Notes: generated from the letters alone by a model not told the origin. Numbered from the stretch's first letter, positions 9,193-18,180 are shown. The stretch: DNA of 64,000 nt from an uncultured Methylibium sp. (GCF_902826655.1 NZ_CADEFR010000016.1:1-64000), one strand, 5' to 3'. Numbers and translations: made by a program.

Positions 9193-10377
9193 TCAGGGCT
9201 CGAAGCGCGGCATCGCGCGCCGCATGAAGGCATCGAATAGCGGTACGGTGAAAGCCATCTCCCCGTGCGACGGGCTATAGACCATGCCCTTCTTGATCAG
9301 GTTGGCGCGCACCGGCGCCAGGCTCGTGGTCTTCACGCCCAGCTTGTCGGCGATGTCGCCGGTGCGGTAGGGGCCTTCGCCCAGTTCAGCCATGGCTCGC
9401 AGGTAGGTCTTCTCGCGCGGCGTCAGCCGATCGAAGCGCACGCGGAAGAAATTTTCGTCGAGGCGCTGCGACACCAGCGCGCTTGTTTCGCGGATCACGT
9501 CTGCGCCAATGGGCGAGGCCGCTGCGTGGTTCCAGGCCTGGTAGCCCCACTCCTGCAGAAAGTACGGGTAGCCCTGCGTCAGCCTGAAGATCTCGTGCAG
9601 CGCATCGAGGTCGAACGCTACGCCCTCCGCCTGCACGGGGTCCTGCAGCGCCCGCGCAGCGTCGGGCTCAGGCAACGGCCCCACGGCGGGGAAGTTGAAC
9701 AGCCGCTCGGCGTACGACTTCGACTCGCCGGCCAGCCCGGGCAGGATCGGCAAGCCCGCGCCCACCAGCACCAGCGGCAGCTGACGCTGCTGCATGCGGT
9801 GCATGGCCATGATCAGTGCACTCAGCTCCTCCGTGCTGAAGTACTGGATCTCGTCGATCAAGATGGCGACGGCCGCGCCTCGCTCCTGCGCCGCCTCGCC
9901 CACGGCCACGAACAGATTGGGCAGATCGACTTCCAGGTCACCGCTGTCGGCGGAACCGGGCTCGGGCTCGATATCCAGCCCGATGTCCAGATCGCCCACC
10001 TTCACTTTGATGGCGCCGATGAAGCTGCGCAGCACGCCCAGGCCGCGGCGCACCTTGTCGCCAGCCGCCTTCACCCGGTCCAGATCGAACAGCAGGCGGC
10101 GCAGGTGGGGCGCCAGCAGCACGGCCAGCGGCTTGCCTTCGTGCGCCTCGACAAGGATGGTGCGGAAGCCCTCGGCCAGGGCAATGCGCTCGATCTGGTT
10201 GAGCAGCACCGTCTTGCCTACGCCCCGCAGGCCGGTCAGCAGCAAGCTCTTCTCGGGCCGCTTGGCCAGCACGCGCCCGAACAACACCTGAGCCTGCTCC
10301 AGAATGCCTTCGCGGCCCGCCAGCTCCGGCGGCGGCGAGCCCGCGCCCGGCGAGAAAGGGTTGCGGATCTTGTCCAT
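9193..10377 (-). CDS. AAA/STAND-like ATPase with C-terminal winged helix
   Basis: The protein has 394 residues. Walker A GLRGVGKT is near residues 49-56 and Walker B AILIDEIQ near 165, followed by sensor-like LVGAGLP. The C-terminal 90 residues, including GDIADKLGVKTTSLAPVR, look like a winged helix. The layout resembles Orc/Cdc6-like and archaeal-type ATPases. It ends 14 bp before the hsdR start codon, so it is probably cotranscribed with hsdR. I start at ATG (MDKIRNPF); a GTG four codons upstream is also possible. It may regulate restriction, load DNA, or be an independent defence gene; the sequence cannot decide. Confidence 0.8.
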   Translation of the reverse strand: MDKIRNPFSPGAGSPPPELAGREGILEQAQVLFGRVLAKRPEKSLLLTGLRGVGKTVLLNQIERIALAEGFRTILVEAHEGKPLAVLLAPHLRRLLFDLDRVKAAGDKVRRGLGVLRSFIGAIKVKVGDLDIGLDIEPEPGSADSGDLEVDLPNLFVAVGEAAQERGAAVAILIDEIQYFSTEELSALIMAMHRMQQRQLPLVLVGAGLPILPGLAGESKSYAERLFNFPAVGPLPEPDAARALQDPVQAEGVAFDLDALHEIFRLTQGYPYFLQEWGYQAWNHAAASPIGADVIRETSALVSQRLDENFFRVRFDRLTPREKTYLRAMAELGEGPYRTGDIADKLGVKTTSLAPVRANLIKKGMVYSPSHGEMAFTVPLFDAFMRRAMPRFEP

Positions 10378-10397
10378 GGTCGGCGCCACTATAGCGA

Positions 10398-10431
10398 CTT
10401 ATGCGACCTTATGCGACTCCTGTCGCATAAG
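10398..10431. promoter_or_regulatory. Operator-like triple CTTATGCGAC repeat
   Basis: Three perfect copies of the 10-mer CTTATGCGAC occur: two abutting direct copies (10398-10407, 10408-10417) and one inverted copy (10422-10431) after a 4-bp gap. They lie 20 bp upstream of the ATPase start and in the divergent region facing the TIGR04255 cassette. No T tract follows, so this looks like a protein-binding operator rather than a terminator. Confidence 0.75.
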
Positions 10432-10641
10432 TGCGAATAGACGGCTATCAGTCGCGGCGAGGTGCCCACCGCAAATTATCGGAATCCAGATAAAACAAGA
10501 TAAAGCTCAGCCGCTGCGCTGCCGCTCTCGGCACTCAATCACGGGAGGCGGAACAAACCCGGCGCCCTCAGTGTCAACTTATCTGTAAACTACTTCCAGC
10601 CTTTCCGGAGAGAAAGGTTGCCACCCGCCCCAGGAGCCACC

Positions 10642-11427
10642 ATGACCACCACCGCGCTCGGCACGTGGCGCCAGCCACCGCTTGTCTACGTCGTCGCGGA
10701 GCTGGTGATCTCGCCCTACTACTCGCTGGCCGGCAAGGTGCCCGGTCTGCAGGATCGGCTGCGCAGCAGCTTCCCGCGCACGCTTGAGGCCAAGGAGATC
10801 GCCATCGTCGAGGGCGCCAAGCCCAGCGCACAGACGCTGTGGCAGTTGATGTCGGGCGACCAGCGGCATGCCGTCCAGTTTGGCATCCGAGCCATCTCGC
10901 TCCATGCCACGGGCTACCTGCACTCGTCCGATTTCCTCGGGCGCTGGGCCGAGGTGCTGAACATCGTTCAGCAAGCCGACCTGGGTGCATACGTCGAGCG
11001 CGCAGGGCTTCGGTACGTCGATCTCATCGTCCCGACCGATGGAAACGCGCCGGGCGACTACCTCGTGAGCGGCCTGCAGGGCATCGTCCCCGAGGGTGCG
11101 CAGTGCACGGGCTCCATGTGGGCGGCCGCCTTCCAATTCGACGGCAGCATCGTCAACCTTCGCGCCGGCGCGCCTTCGCCGCAAGGCATGCTGCTGCCGC
11201 CCGACTTCAACGCGCTGCCCCTGGCCAAGCCCGCCGTCATGATGCACGCCGAGGCGCGCCTGAAAGCAAATCAATCGATCGGCTTCGTGGATACGGACTG
11301 CATCCGCGAGGTCGGCCAAGTGTTCGAAGCCGACGCTCTGCTGACACACTACAAGAGCATGCAGAAGCTCACGTCGGCCACCTTCAAGGCAGCGATGTCC
11401 CCCCTTGCCCAAAAGGAGTGGATGTGA
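10642..11427 (+). CDS. TIGR04255 family protein
   Basis: The protein has 261 residues. The N-terminal PLVYVVAELVISPYYSLAGK, the central GYLHSSDF and C-terminal THYKSMQKLT patterns fit the sporadically distributed TIGR04255 family, whose biochemical role is unknown. The start has AGGAG at 10632-10636. Its stop overlaps the next start (GTGA, 11424-11427), so it is coupled to the HTH gene. With the two genes that follow it forms a rightward cassette between hsdMS and the ATPase-hsdR block, opposite to all their directions. Confidence 0.8.
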   Translation: MTTTALGTWRQPPLVYVVAELVISPYYSLAGKVPGLQDRLRSSFPRTLEAKEIAIVEGAKPSAQTLWQLMSGDQRHAVQFGIRAISLHATGYLHSSDFLGRWAEVLNIVQQADLGAYVERAGLRYVDLIVPTDGNAPGDYLVSGLQGIVPEGAQCTGSMWAAAFQFDGSIVNLRAGAPSPQGMLLPPDFNALPLAKPAVMMHAEARLKANQSIGFVDTDCIREVGQVFEADALLTHYKSMQKLTSATFKAAMSPLAQKEWM

Positions 11428-12248
11428 GCGAAGTCATCCAGCCCAGGCACTACGCCGCACGCGAGGCCGCCCTGCGGCAACGCCGACCCGGCGCAATCAT
11501 CGACGAGGCTGAACGTCTGGACGCTGCGTCGAACCAGTTCGTGGCTGTGTGGGTTCCGGAGCTGCAGTCCTCGGGAATCGTCAAGATCGGCGGCCTGGTG
11601 GCGGTCTTCAGCGGCGGGATGACGGCCGCCACTCGCTGCGCGCCGGTGCAGACCAGCTGGTCCACCACGGCACTGGAAGAGGTTGACGACCTGCTCGTCG
11701 ATGCAGCTGGAACGACATGGACCCACTGGGCCGAGTCGACCCGCAAGGCGTTTCTGGACGCTGCTGCCAAGACAGCTGACAAGAGCGCCAAACCGCAGAC
11801 CCGTGAAGCCCGAGACCTCCAGGCCGAGGCTCAGCGCCGCGTTCAGCGTCTCGTGGCGATCCAGGCCGTCCTCGGGCTGACCATGCAGGACCTCGCGGCA
11901 GCGCTGAACCTGTCCAGGCCGCAGCTCTACAAGTGGCTAGACCCCTCACAGGACGTGCGCCTGCAGGAAGCCAAACGTCAGCGTCTCGACACTGTCGAGC
12001 GAATTGCCAAGGCATGGCAAGCGCAGTCAGCGGCGCCACTGCGGGCCGTGGCACACGAGCCACTGGCCAACGGGCGCACGGTCTTCGAGCTACTCGCCGC
12101 AGATGCCATCAGCGAGGCCGCGGTGAATGCGGCGTTCGACGAGCTGACGGCCAAGCTGCAGACGCAGCCCAAGACGCGCAGCCAGCTGCTGGCCGAGGCG
12201 GGCTTCAAGCGGCGACCCTCCATCCGCTCGCTGCCGAGCGATGAGTGA
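11424..12248 (+). CDS. Putative HTH DNA-binding protein of the TIGR04255 cassette
   Basis: The 274-residue protein starts at GTG with AAGGAG upstream. The middle (about residues 142-172) reads as a helix-turn-helix: VQRLVAIQAVLGL then LAAALNLSRPQLYKWL, a style seen in Xre/ParS-like antitoxins. The N-terminal 100 residues are mixed alpha/beta; the C-terminal part resembles a short antitoxin tail (AINEA-type helices, then Arg-rich end). It is translationally coupled to the TIGR04255 gene. A repressor or antitoxin role, perhaps acting on the CTTATGCGAC repeats, is a hypothesis. Confidence 0.65.
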   Translation: MSEVIQPRHYAAREAALRQRRPGAIIDEAERLDAASNQFVAVWVPELQSSGIVKIGGLVAVFSGGMTAATRCAPVQTSWSTTALEEVDDLLVDAAGTTWTHWAESTRKAFLDAAAKTADKSAKPQTREARDLQAEAQRRVQRLVAIQAVLGLTMQDLAAALNLSRPQLYKWLDPSQDVRLQEAKRQRLDTVERIAKAWQAQSAAPLRAVAHEPLANGRTVFELLAADAISEAAVNAAFDELTAKLQTQPKTRSQLLAEAGFKRRPSIRSLPSDE

Positions 12249-12260
12249 AGGGCACAGACC

Positions 12261-13088
12261 GTGGCGTTCGGCGATGACGTGGCGCAACGAGGCTGGCAGA
12301 CGGGCTCCGTCTTGCCGGCCGCTTTGCTGCCCGGCCTCGCTCCGCACCTGAGTCGTCCGGGGCAAGCCGCGGCGGCGATCGGAGACGACGACTGGCTGCT
12401 GGTCGTCTCGCAAACCTGCGACATCGTCGCCAGCAAGTTCGAGGCCGAACCCTTCGTCGAAGTCCTTCATGCCCACCGGCGCGAAGGCAAACCGCGCAAG
12501 GAGTTCGTCGATCTGCGGTCCACACGTCAGATCGACTTCCGTCCGAACCCCGGGACGCACAAGGACCTGGTGCTGACCGCGCACGCCATCGGCGATCGGT
12601 ACATCGTCCCTCGCGAGTGGTTCACCCAGCATGAACCCGACCCGGCGCGACGCCTCAGCGTCGACGCTGCCCGGCGACTGCTGGCGTGGTACGCGCTGCG
12701 CGCGGCGCGGCCCTCGTGGCCCGATGAACTCGAGCGGCGGCTGCGCGGCGCCAAGCCGGCACTGCTGGAGGCGCTGACCCCGCTGGTCGATGACATCGCC
12801 GAAGTCAGGGTGGCGATCGAGGAACGCGACGAGGAGCTGCCGGCCGACCAGCCGTACCACATGGTCGTGTTCTTCGTGGTCGACGAAAACGTCTGGGATG
12901 CAGACGTGCCGGGCCGCGCCGCCATCTACGACGCCTTCACGCGATTCGTCGCCGCCTTGGCGGGCTGCGACGGCATCGAGGTGAACACGGACCGAAGCGA
13001 GGTGGTGTCCGGTGCCGTCTTCACCTGGCAGGAGACCCGGGCCACCGACGAGTGGAACTTCGCCAACCTGAGCCATCGAGAGGCTTGA
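12261..13088 (+). CDS. Uncharacterised protein with SQTCDI motif
   Basis: The 275-residue protein starts at GTG 12 bp after the HTH gene. I cannot name a family. It has WLLVVSQTCDIVASKFE near residue 50, a pattern recurring in small uncharacterised proteins of mobile elements, with a conserved-looking Cys-Asp. The C-terminus has YHMVVFFVVDENVWD. No transmembrane segment or known catalytic triad is seen. It is the last gene of the rightward cassette and ends 21 bp from the convergent hsdMS stop. A toxin or effector role is speculative. Confidence 0.6.
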   Translation: MAFGDDVAQRGWQTGSVLPAALLPGLAPHLSRPGQAAAAIGDDDWLLVVSQTCDIVASKFEAEPFVEVLHAHRREGKPRKEFVDLRSTRQIDFRPNPGTHKDLVLTAHAIGDRYIVPREWFTQHEPDPARRLSVDAARRLLAWYALRAARPSWPDELERRLRGAKPALLEALTPLVDDIAEVRVAIEERDEELPADQPYHMVVFFVVDENVWDADVPGRAAIYDAFTRFVAALAGCDGIEVNTDRSEVVSGAVFTWQETRATDEWNFANLSHREA

Positions 13089-13109
13089 CGCTCCCGAAGC
13101 TCGGTGTGG

Positions 13110-16079
13110 TCACACCAGCTGGCTCCGGCCTGTCAGCAAGGCCTGCATCATGCCCTGCTTGAGCAGGCGAGCTTTCTCGCGGCGGGCTTCCAGGGCGGCA
13201 ACCTCGTTCTCGATGTCGGACAGCACTTCGGCAATCGCCTCCTGCTCTTGTCGGGTCGGCGGGAGGTACACCTCGAAGGCCTTGAATGTCGGAAGCCTCA
13301 GTGAGTCGACCGTCGCCTTCACCGAGTTGCGCAGCGCGTGCGCTCCAAAGTGGAGTGTCATGTAGAGGTGCACGTAACGGCCGCTCACATCATCAGCGAA
13401 CCGAGTAATCGCGTAGACCCGCTGGTGCACATCAAAGCGACCGTTGATGTAATGGAAGATGCTGCCGATCCCGCCCTCTCCGGGGACCAGAATTGCCTCG
13501 CAGTCGTGCGAATAGCTGTTGATACGCTCGACTTGCGCTGAACGGACGAAGAACGGGTACTGGCCACCTTCGACCTTGTCTTGGTTGTTCCTCGAGCCAG
13601 TCTTGATATGGGCGATGTCCCCGAGCTTTCGCCAGACCCAGGAGCCGCTGAATCCTGGAAGTCGCAACCGACCCGACAGCAAGTGCTGAACATGTGCCAG
13701 GTGAGTCTCCACTCGTGCAGTACTTGCCTCGACCTCAACGGTCAACCCCGAGAGCGGTGACGAGTACCGTTCGACCAGCTGCGAGAGTCGCCCTGTCAGC
13801 GCGCGGCTAACCGAATCCTGCTCTTCTCGAACGTTCGCTTGAAGAGCCGCGAGCCACTTGTCTTCGACGACGAGTACCTTGACCTCGTCGGCGGTGAGTT
13901 CCCCAAACTTCAACAGCACCTTCGCCGACAGCGCCTTCTGCGCATCCTTGAGCTTCTTGCCCGCCGCCGCCTCTTTGTCAAACAGCGCCTGCAACTTCTC
14001 CAGCACGGTACGCTCCTCGTCGGCGTCCTTGTCGCCACGAATCTCGCGCAACCGGTCCTTCACGCCCTTGGCGGTGACCTTTCCCTTGTCGTTCTTGGCC
14101 TCGTCCAGCGGCCCATCGTCAGCGCCGTGCTCCTCGATCAGCTCTTCCAGCTCCAGCGTCACCGCATCGCGCTCGGCTTCCAGCGCATCCACCTGCGCCT
14201 GCTCCTTGGCGAAGTAGCGCGCGATCACAAGGTGCTCGGGGATCAAGTCGAAGTTCGGCTTGCCATCGGTCAGCGCCTGCCAGCCATCCAGCGTGATGGC
14301 CCAGGCGTCGTCGTTCATCGTCTCTTCCCAGTAGTCCATCAGCCGCTGGTAGACGTCGTAGGCGTCGAGCAGCGGTGCGCCCTGGAAGGCAGCGAGCAAG
14401 GCCTCGGACAGCGTCTCGACCAGGTGCTTGGGTGAGTCACCAGGCTTGAGGGCGACGAGGCCGGGCCGCTGCGCCGTGCGCCAGGCCTCGAAGCGCGCCT
14501 GCACCTGCTGCCGGAAGGCCGTGAATTCCGGGTGCCCGAAGATCGTGGCCTTCACCTGCGCCGGCTCCACCAACAGCCGGCTGTAGCCTGGGCGGCCGGC
14601 CGACTTGAACAACTGCGCGCGCACACCGGGCAGCACTTGCCAGTAGCCGGCCAGCGCGTCCAGGTCACGGTCGGGGATGCCGCCCAACAGGTGCGCCTCG
14701 ATGTCCTGCAGGTCTTCGGGCTCGCTCGTGTCGATGTAGCGCGGCAGGTTCAGGTTGAAGTCGTTGGCTTCGATCTCCGCCACTGGCACCATGCGCGAGT
14801 AGCGCGGCTGCTCCATCTGGCGGTGGAAGGTGTCGACGATGCGGTGCATGTCCTGCGCGCGCAGCCGGTTCTTGTTGCCGTCCTTGATGTAGCCCTTGCT
14901 GGCGTCGATCATGAAGATGCCGCGGCGGCCCGCGCTGCCGGCCTTGTCCAGCACCACGATGCAGGCCGGGATGCCGGTGCCGTAGAACAGGTTGGCAGGC
15001 AGGCCCACCAGCGCCAGGATCACGCCCTGCCGCACCAGCTTCTTGCGGATGGCCCCTTCGGCACCGCCGCGGAACAGCACGCCATGCGGCAGGATCACTG
15101 CGCCGCGGCCGGTGCTCTTCAAGCTCGTCAGGATGTGCAGCAGGAAGGCGTAGTCGCCGTTCTTCGGCGGCGGCACTCCCCAGTCGTGCTCCTTGAAGCC
15201 AAAGCGGCCGTACAGGTCGTTCGCCGGGTCCAGCCCACTGGTCCAGTTCTTCTGCGAGAAGGGCGGGTTGGCCACCACGTAGTCGAAGGCCTTCAGCCGC
15301 AGCGCGTTGCGCTCGTCCTTGAAATGCGGGCTGCTCAGCGAGTTGGCGGGCCAGATCTCGGCCGTGGGGCAGTCGTGCAGCACCATGTTCATGCGCGCCA
15401 GCGCCGACGTGGCGTTGTCCATCTCCTGCCCGTAGATGGTCAGGTCGTGGCCGGTGCGGCTCTTGGCCAGATCGTGCGCCTTCAGCAGCAGCGAGCCTGA
15501 TCCGCAGGTAGGGTCGTAGATGCTCTGCGTGGCCGACGTGGCCTTGTCCAGCCCGATCACCTGCGCCATCACGCGCGAGACTTCGGCCGGCGTATAGAAC
15601 TGGCCCTTGCTCTTGCCCGACTCGGTGGCGAAGTGCCGCATCAAGTATTCGTAGGCGTCGCCCAGTAGGTCGTCCCCTTCGGCGCGGTTGCGGCCGAAGT
15701 CCAGGCCTTCGAAGATGGCCACCAGCTTGGAGAGGCGGTCCACCATCTCCTTGCCCTTGCCAAGCTTCTCTTCGTCATTGAAGTCGGCGACGTTGATGGC
15801 GCCGCTCAGGCTGTCGTTGGCCTTCGCGAGCTTGCCGATGATGATGTTGATGCGGTCGCCGATCTCCTTGTCGCCTTTGGCGGCCACCATGTCGGCGAAG
15901 CGTGCACCGGGCGGCACGTCGATCAGCGCATTCGGTGCGGCGGCGTACTTGTCGGACACGTACTTGACGAACAGCAGCGTCAGCACATAGTCCTTGTACT
16001 GGCTGGCATCCATGCCGCCGCGCAGTTCGTCGCACGACTGCCAGAGCTTGCTGTAGAGCTGGGATTTTTTGAGGGCCAT
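13110..16079 (-). CDS. Fused type I RM methylase-specificity protein (HsdM-HsdS)
   Basis: The 989-residue protein joins two usual subunits. Residues 1-480 are HsdM: helical N-terminal domain, SAM motif I DPTCGSGSLLLK and catalytic motif IV NPPF. A long helical linker (about 480-800) is rich in Lys and Glu. The last 190 residues form one target recognition domain, beginning WVWRKLGDIAHIKTGSRN and ending with the helical spacer EVLSDIENEVAALEARREKA and the HsdS-type end LLKQGMMQALLTGR. A normal HsdS has two recognition domains; here there is one. It modifies adenine at sites also cut with HsdR (5976-9179). No separate hsdS exists in the window. Confidence 0.93.
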   Translation of the reverse strand: MALKKSQLYSKLWQSCDELRGGMDASQYKDYVLTLLFVKYVSDKYAAAPNALIDVPPGARFADMVAAKGDKEIGDRINIIIGKLAKANDSLSGAINVADFNDEEKLGKGKEMVDRLSKLVAIFEGLDFGRNRAEGDDLLGDAYEYLMRHFATESGKSKGQFYTPAEVSRVMAQVIGLDKATSATQSIYDPTCGSGSLLLKAHDLAKSRTGHDLTIYGQEMDNATSALARMNMVLHDCPTAEIWPANSLSSPHFKDERNALRLKAFDYVVANPPFSQKNWTSGLDPANDLYGRFGFKEHDWGVPPPKNGDYAFLLHILTSLKSTGRGAVILPHGVLFRGGAEGAIRKKLVRQGVILALVGLPANLFYGTGIPACIVVLDKAGSAGRRGIFMIDASKGYIKDGNKNRLRAQDMHRIVDTFHRQMEQPRYSRMVPVAEIEANDFNLNLPRYIDTSEPEDLQDIEAHLLGGIPDRDLDALAGYWQVLPGVRAQLFKSAGRPGYSRLLVEPAQVKATIFGHPEFTAFRQQVQARFEAWRTAQRPGLVALKPGDSPKHLVETLSEALLAAFQGAPLLDAYDVYQRLMDYWEETMNDDAWAITLDGWQALTDGKPNFDLIPEHLVIARYFAKEQAQVDALEAERDAVTLELEELIEEHGADDGPLDEAKNDKGKVTAKGVKDRLREIRGDKDADEERTVLEKLQALFDKEAAAGKKLKDAQKALSAKVLLKFGELTADEVKVLVVEDKWLAALQANVREEQDSVSRALTGRLSQLVERYSSPLSGLTVEVEASTARVETHLAHVQHLLSGRLRLPGFSGSWVWRKLGDIAHIKTGSRNNQDKVEGGQYPFFVRSAQVERINSYSHDCEAILVPGEGGIGSIFHYINGRFDVHQRVYAITRFADDVSGRYVHLYMTLHFGAHALRNSVKATVDSLRLPTFKAFEVYLPPTRQEQEAIAEVLSDIENEVAALEARREKARLLKQGMMQALLTGRSQLV

Positions 16080-16091
16080 GGAATCTTGTTG

Positions 16092-16199
16092 TCAGTGTCG
16101 AAGCCGCTGCGAGCAGGTGTTGGGGAAGGACTCGATGCGTGCCAGGGTGATGCTCCACTTGCGCTGGATCTTCGATGGCGTTCCAGCCTTTTCAGGCAT
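16092..16199 (-). CDS. Small ORF between AbiEi and HsdMS
   Basis: A 35-residue frame (MPEKAGTPSKIQRKW...) begins on an ATG overlapping the AbiEi stop and ends 12 bp before the hsdMS start. AbiE toxins normally start at this kind of overlap but are about 300 residues long, and this peptide does not look like one. It may be a coupling ORF, a remnant or chance. Confidence 0.3.
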   Translation of the reverse strand: MPEKAGTPSKIQRKWSITLARIESFPNTCSQRLRH

Positions 16200-16815
16200 C
16201 GTTGGTCAGCGCCATCAGGTAGGGCTGCATCGTGCGCCACACGCCGGCGGCCTGAGCCTCGCGCGCAATCTGCGCCGGCGTGGCCCTGCGTTGCCGCAGC
16301 GCCTGGCGCAGGCCCTCGACGGCGATCAGTTCGCCGACAGTACGGCGGTAGCGGAACAGGTCCGCCACCGTCTTGGCAATGCCGAACACCGGCACGCTCG
16401 CGCCCGCGATCTTCTTGTGCTCGACGCCGCGGCGCAGTTGGTCGTCGGGGAACCGGGCGACACGCAGCGGTGGATAGCTGACGCGGGGTCGCCAGTCCTT
16501 GCGGCCAATGGCGATCCAGACCTTGGGCGGGATCTGGTCGGTCAGCCCGTGGAACGCGAGCGCCGAGACGAGGCAGATCACGCCCTTGGGTACGAGGCGT
16601 GATGCTTCGGCCAGTGACTGTTGCGGGTCGAGCGCGGCGTCGGGCAGTTGGTACAGCCCGCGGGCCAGGCGAACGACCTCTCCGGCGCGCTCCATGCGGC
16701 TCACCGTGGTACCCGTGACCCCTGCGCTGCGCAGCTCTGCGAGCCGCGTCAGCCCGCGCCGCCGAAGCAGCGCCAGCGCTTGGTCGCGCTGAGTCGAGGG
16801 GACGGCAAGGGGCAT
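16192..16815 (-). CDS. AbiEi-family antitoxin (type IV TA), no toxin gene beside it
   Basis: The 207-residue protein has an N-terminal winged helix (ALALLRRRGLTRLAELRSAGV...ERAGEVVRLARGLYQLP) and the typical middle VCLVSALAFHGLTDQIPP followed by KTVADLFRYR. This is the AbiEi layout: DNA-binding antitoxin and autorepressor of the AbiE abortive infection system. The partner AbiEii nucleotidyltransferase should follow immediately but hsdMS does. It may have been recruited as a regulator of the RM operon. I start at MPLAVPS; the frame extends upstream without a better site. Confidence 0.85.
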   Translation of the reverse strand: MPLAVPSTQRDQALALLRRRGLTRLAELRSAGVTGTTVSRMERAGEVVRLARGLYQLPDAALDPQQSLAEASRLVPKGVICLVSALAFHGLTDQIPPKVWIAIGRKDWRPRVSYPPLRVARFPDDQLRRGVEHKKIAGASVPVFGIAKTVADLFRYRRTVGELIAVEGLRQALRQRRATPAQIAREAQAAGVWRTMQPYLMALTNDA

Positions 16816-16849
16816 GTTCTGAAGGCTCGGATGATCTACGAAATCGTCC

Positions 16850-16865
16850 GATGGTTTATACCATC
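16850..16865. promoter_or_regulatory. Palindrome upstream of AbiEi gene
   Basis: GATGGT-TTAT-ACCATC is a perfect 6-bp inverted repeat with a 4-bp centre, 35 bp upstream of the AbiEi ATG. On the minus strand it contains TATAAA. AbiEi proteins are known to repress their own promoters at inverted repeats, so an operator is plausible. Confidence 0.5.
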
Positions 16866-16940
16866 TCTGTGCCCTCGCTGACCAGTTCCGGAGAGGCCCA
16901 GCCAATGACCTCCGACCCGCCCTCACTGCCGCGCTGGGCC

Positions 16941-17459
16941 CTACTTCACCCGCCGCAGTCTCGCTCGTGCATCGGCCGCGCTCGTCATACGCCTCAGCGC
17001 GCTATCGACCTGCGCCCGGACCCACCACCGCCGCAGCAAACGGGCGCACAGAACCGTAGCACCGTACAGCAGGGCCGCCGGCACACCCGCGAGCAACCAC
17101 GGCCACGATGAAAGCATGTAGCTGGCGACACAGGCCACCGGTGCACCCACGACAACCGCCGCGTCGCATCGCCTCCACAAGAGCGGAGGATCGGTGCGGA
17201 CAAAGTTGATGCCTGCCCCCGTGCTCCGGTTGAACAGGCCGACCAACACGTCGCCGAGCAAGAGAGCATCGACGCCATGTCCACGCCGCGCCGGCAGGTA
17301 CCGGCTGTGTACGACGATCTTGACGTCTTGCCCTTCCGGCGTGCTGACCCACAACTCCCGCCGCTCGCGCGCCGGGTACTGCTCGCACCAACGCATCGGC
17401 ACGTTGATGAACCTCTGGACTTCGGTCAGCTCGCCGCTGACCCAGTAGAACGTGCGCAT
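16941..17459 (-). CDS. Uncharacterised membrane protein
   Basis: The protein has 172 residues and starts at ATG with GAGGAG upstream. The N-terminal 90 residues are soluble (RTFYWVSGELTEVQRF, then VSTPEGQDVKIVVHSRYLP). Two hydrophobic segments, about residues 99-120 and 121-140, are followed by an Arg-rich cytoplasmic tail. I do not recognise the family. It lies upstream of AbiEi and in the same direction, separated by about 125 bp including the AbiEi palindrome. Confidence 0.6.
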   Translation of the reverse strand: MRTFYWVSGELTEVQRFINVPMRWCEQYPARERRELWVSTPEGQDVKIVVHSRYLPARRGHGVDALLLGDVLVGLFNRSTGAGINFVRTDPPLLWRRCDAAVVVGAPVACVASYMLSSWPWLLAGVPAALLYGATVLCARLLRRWWVRAQVDSALRRMTSAADARARLRRVK

Positions 17460-18180
17460 CGCGGGCTCCTCGTGTTGGCCCTGTCACCGTCGCATCCGTT
17501 CGCGGCCGATCAACCCCGGCGCGACGCCGAAGCGCGCCGGCGCGCCCCTCGACCTTCGTGAAGTGCGACTCGGTCGCGAGCCGGCTCCTGCCGCAGTTCG
17601 ACTCCAGCACCGCTCCAGTTCCTCCGCGCGCAAGGTGCAACGGGTCGCGCTGCAGCGCGACTTCGCCCCCACCTCAGTTGTGCTCGGCTCCGACTCGGGA
17701 GGCCATCTGGGCGCACTGGCACCGGCCTTCGGCACCCCGGTTCGGCACCAGAGGCCAGCCAAGCTCATGTCAACCCCAGGGGCAACACGCCAAGAATCGT
17801 GGGTCGTGAAATGGAGCCACGTCGAGCGCCGATGCAACGCCACCCGAAACCGCCCGCGAACGCCGCCGTTTGCGGCGCCACTGTGTTGACGCTCGGCGCG
17901 CGCCGGGGTCAACTGCAGGCTCCCGATGGCCCCTCCTGATGGCCAGCTCCTCTGGAGCGAAAGGCGTCGCAGTCGTTACCTGCCCCTGAAGGCCTGATCC
18001 TCGAATCAGGCTGGCCGTGACCCGCGAGGTCGCGGCCTGGTGGACATCCTTCGTAGAGCTGATGTCTGCGACCTGCCGGCGTCCATCGCCGGGCGCTCCT
18101 TGAAGCGCGTCGCAGCCCTTGCTGATGCCGTGCCGGCACCCGATGCCGACGCACCCGTCCCCGCCATCCGTTCGAGCACC

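Noticed and set aside
16092-16199. AbiEii toxin after AbiEi
   Set aside because: Only 35 codons are available and they do not resemble the nucleotidyltransferase toxin.
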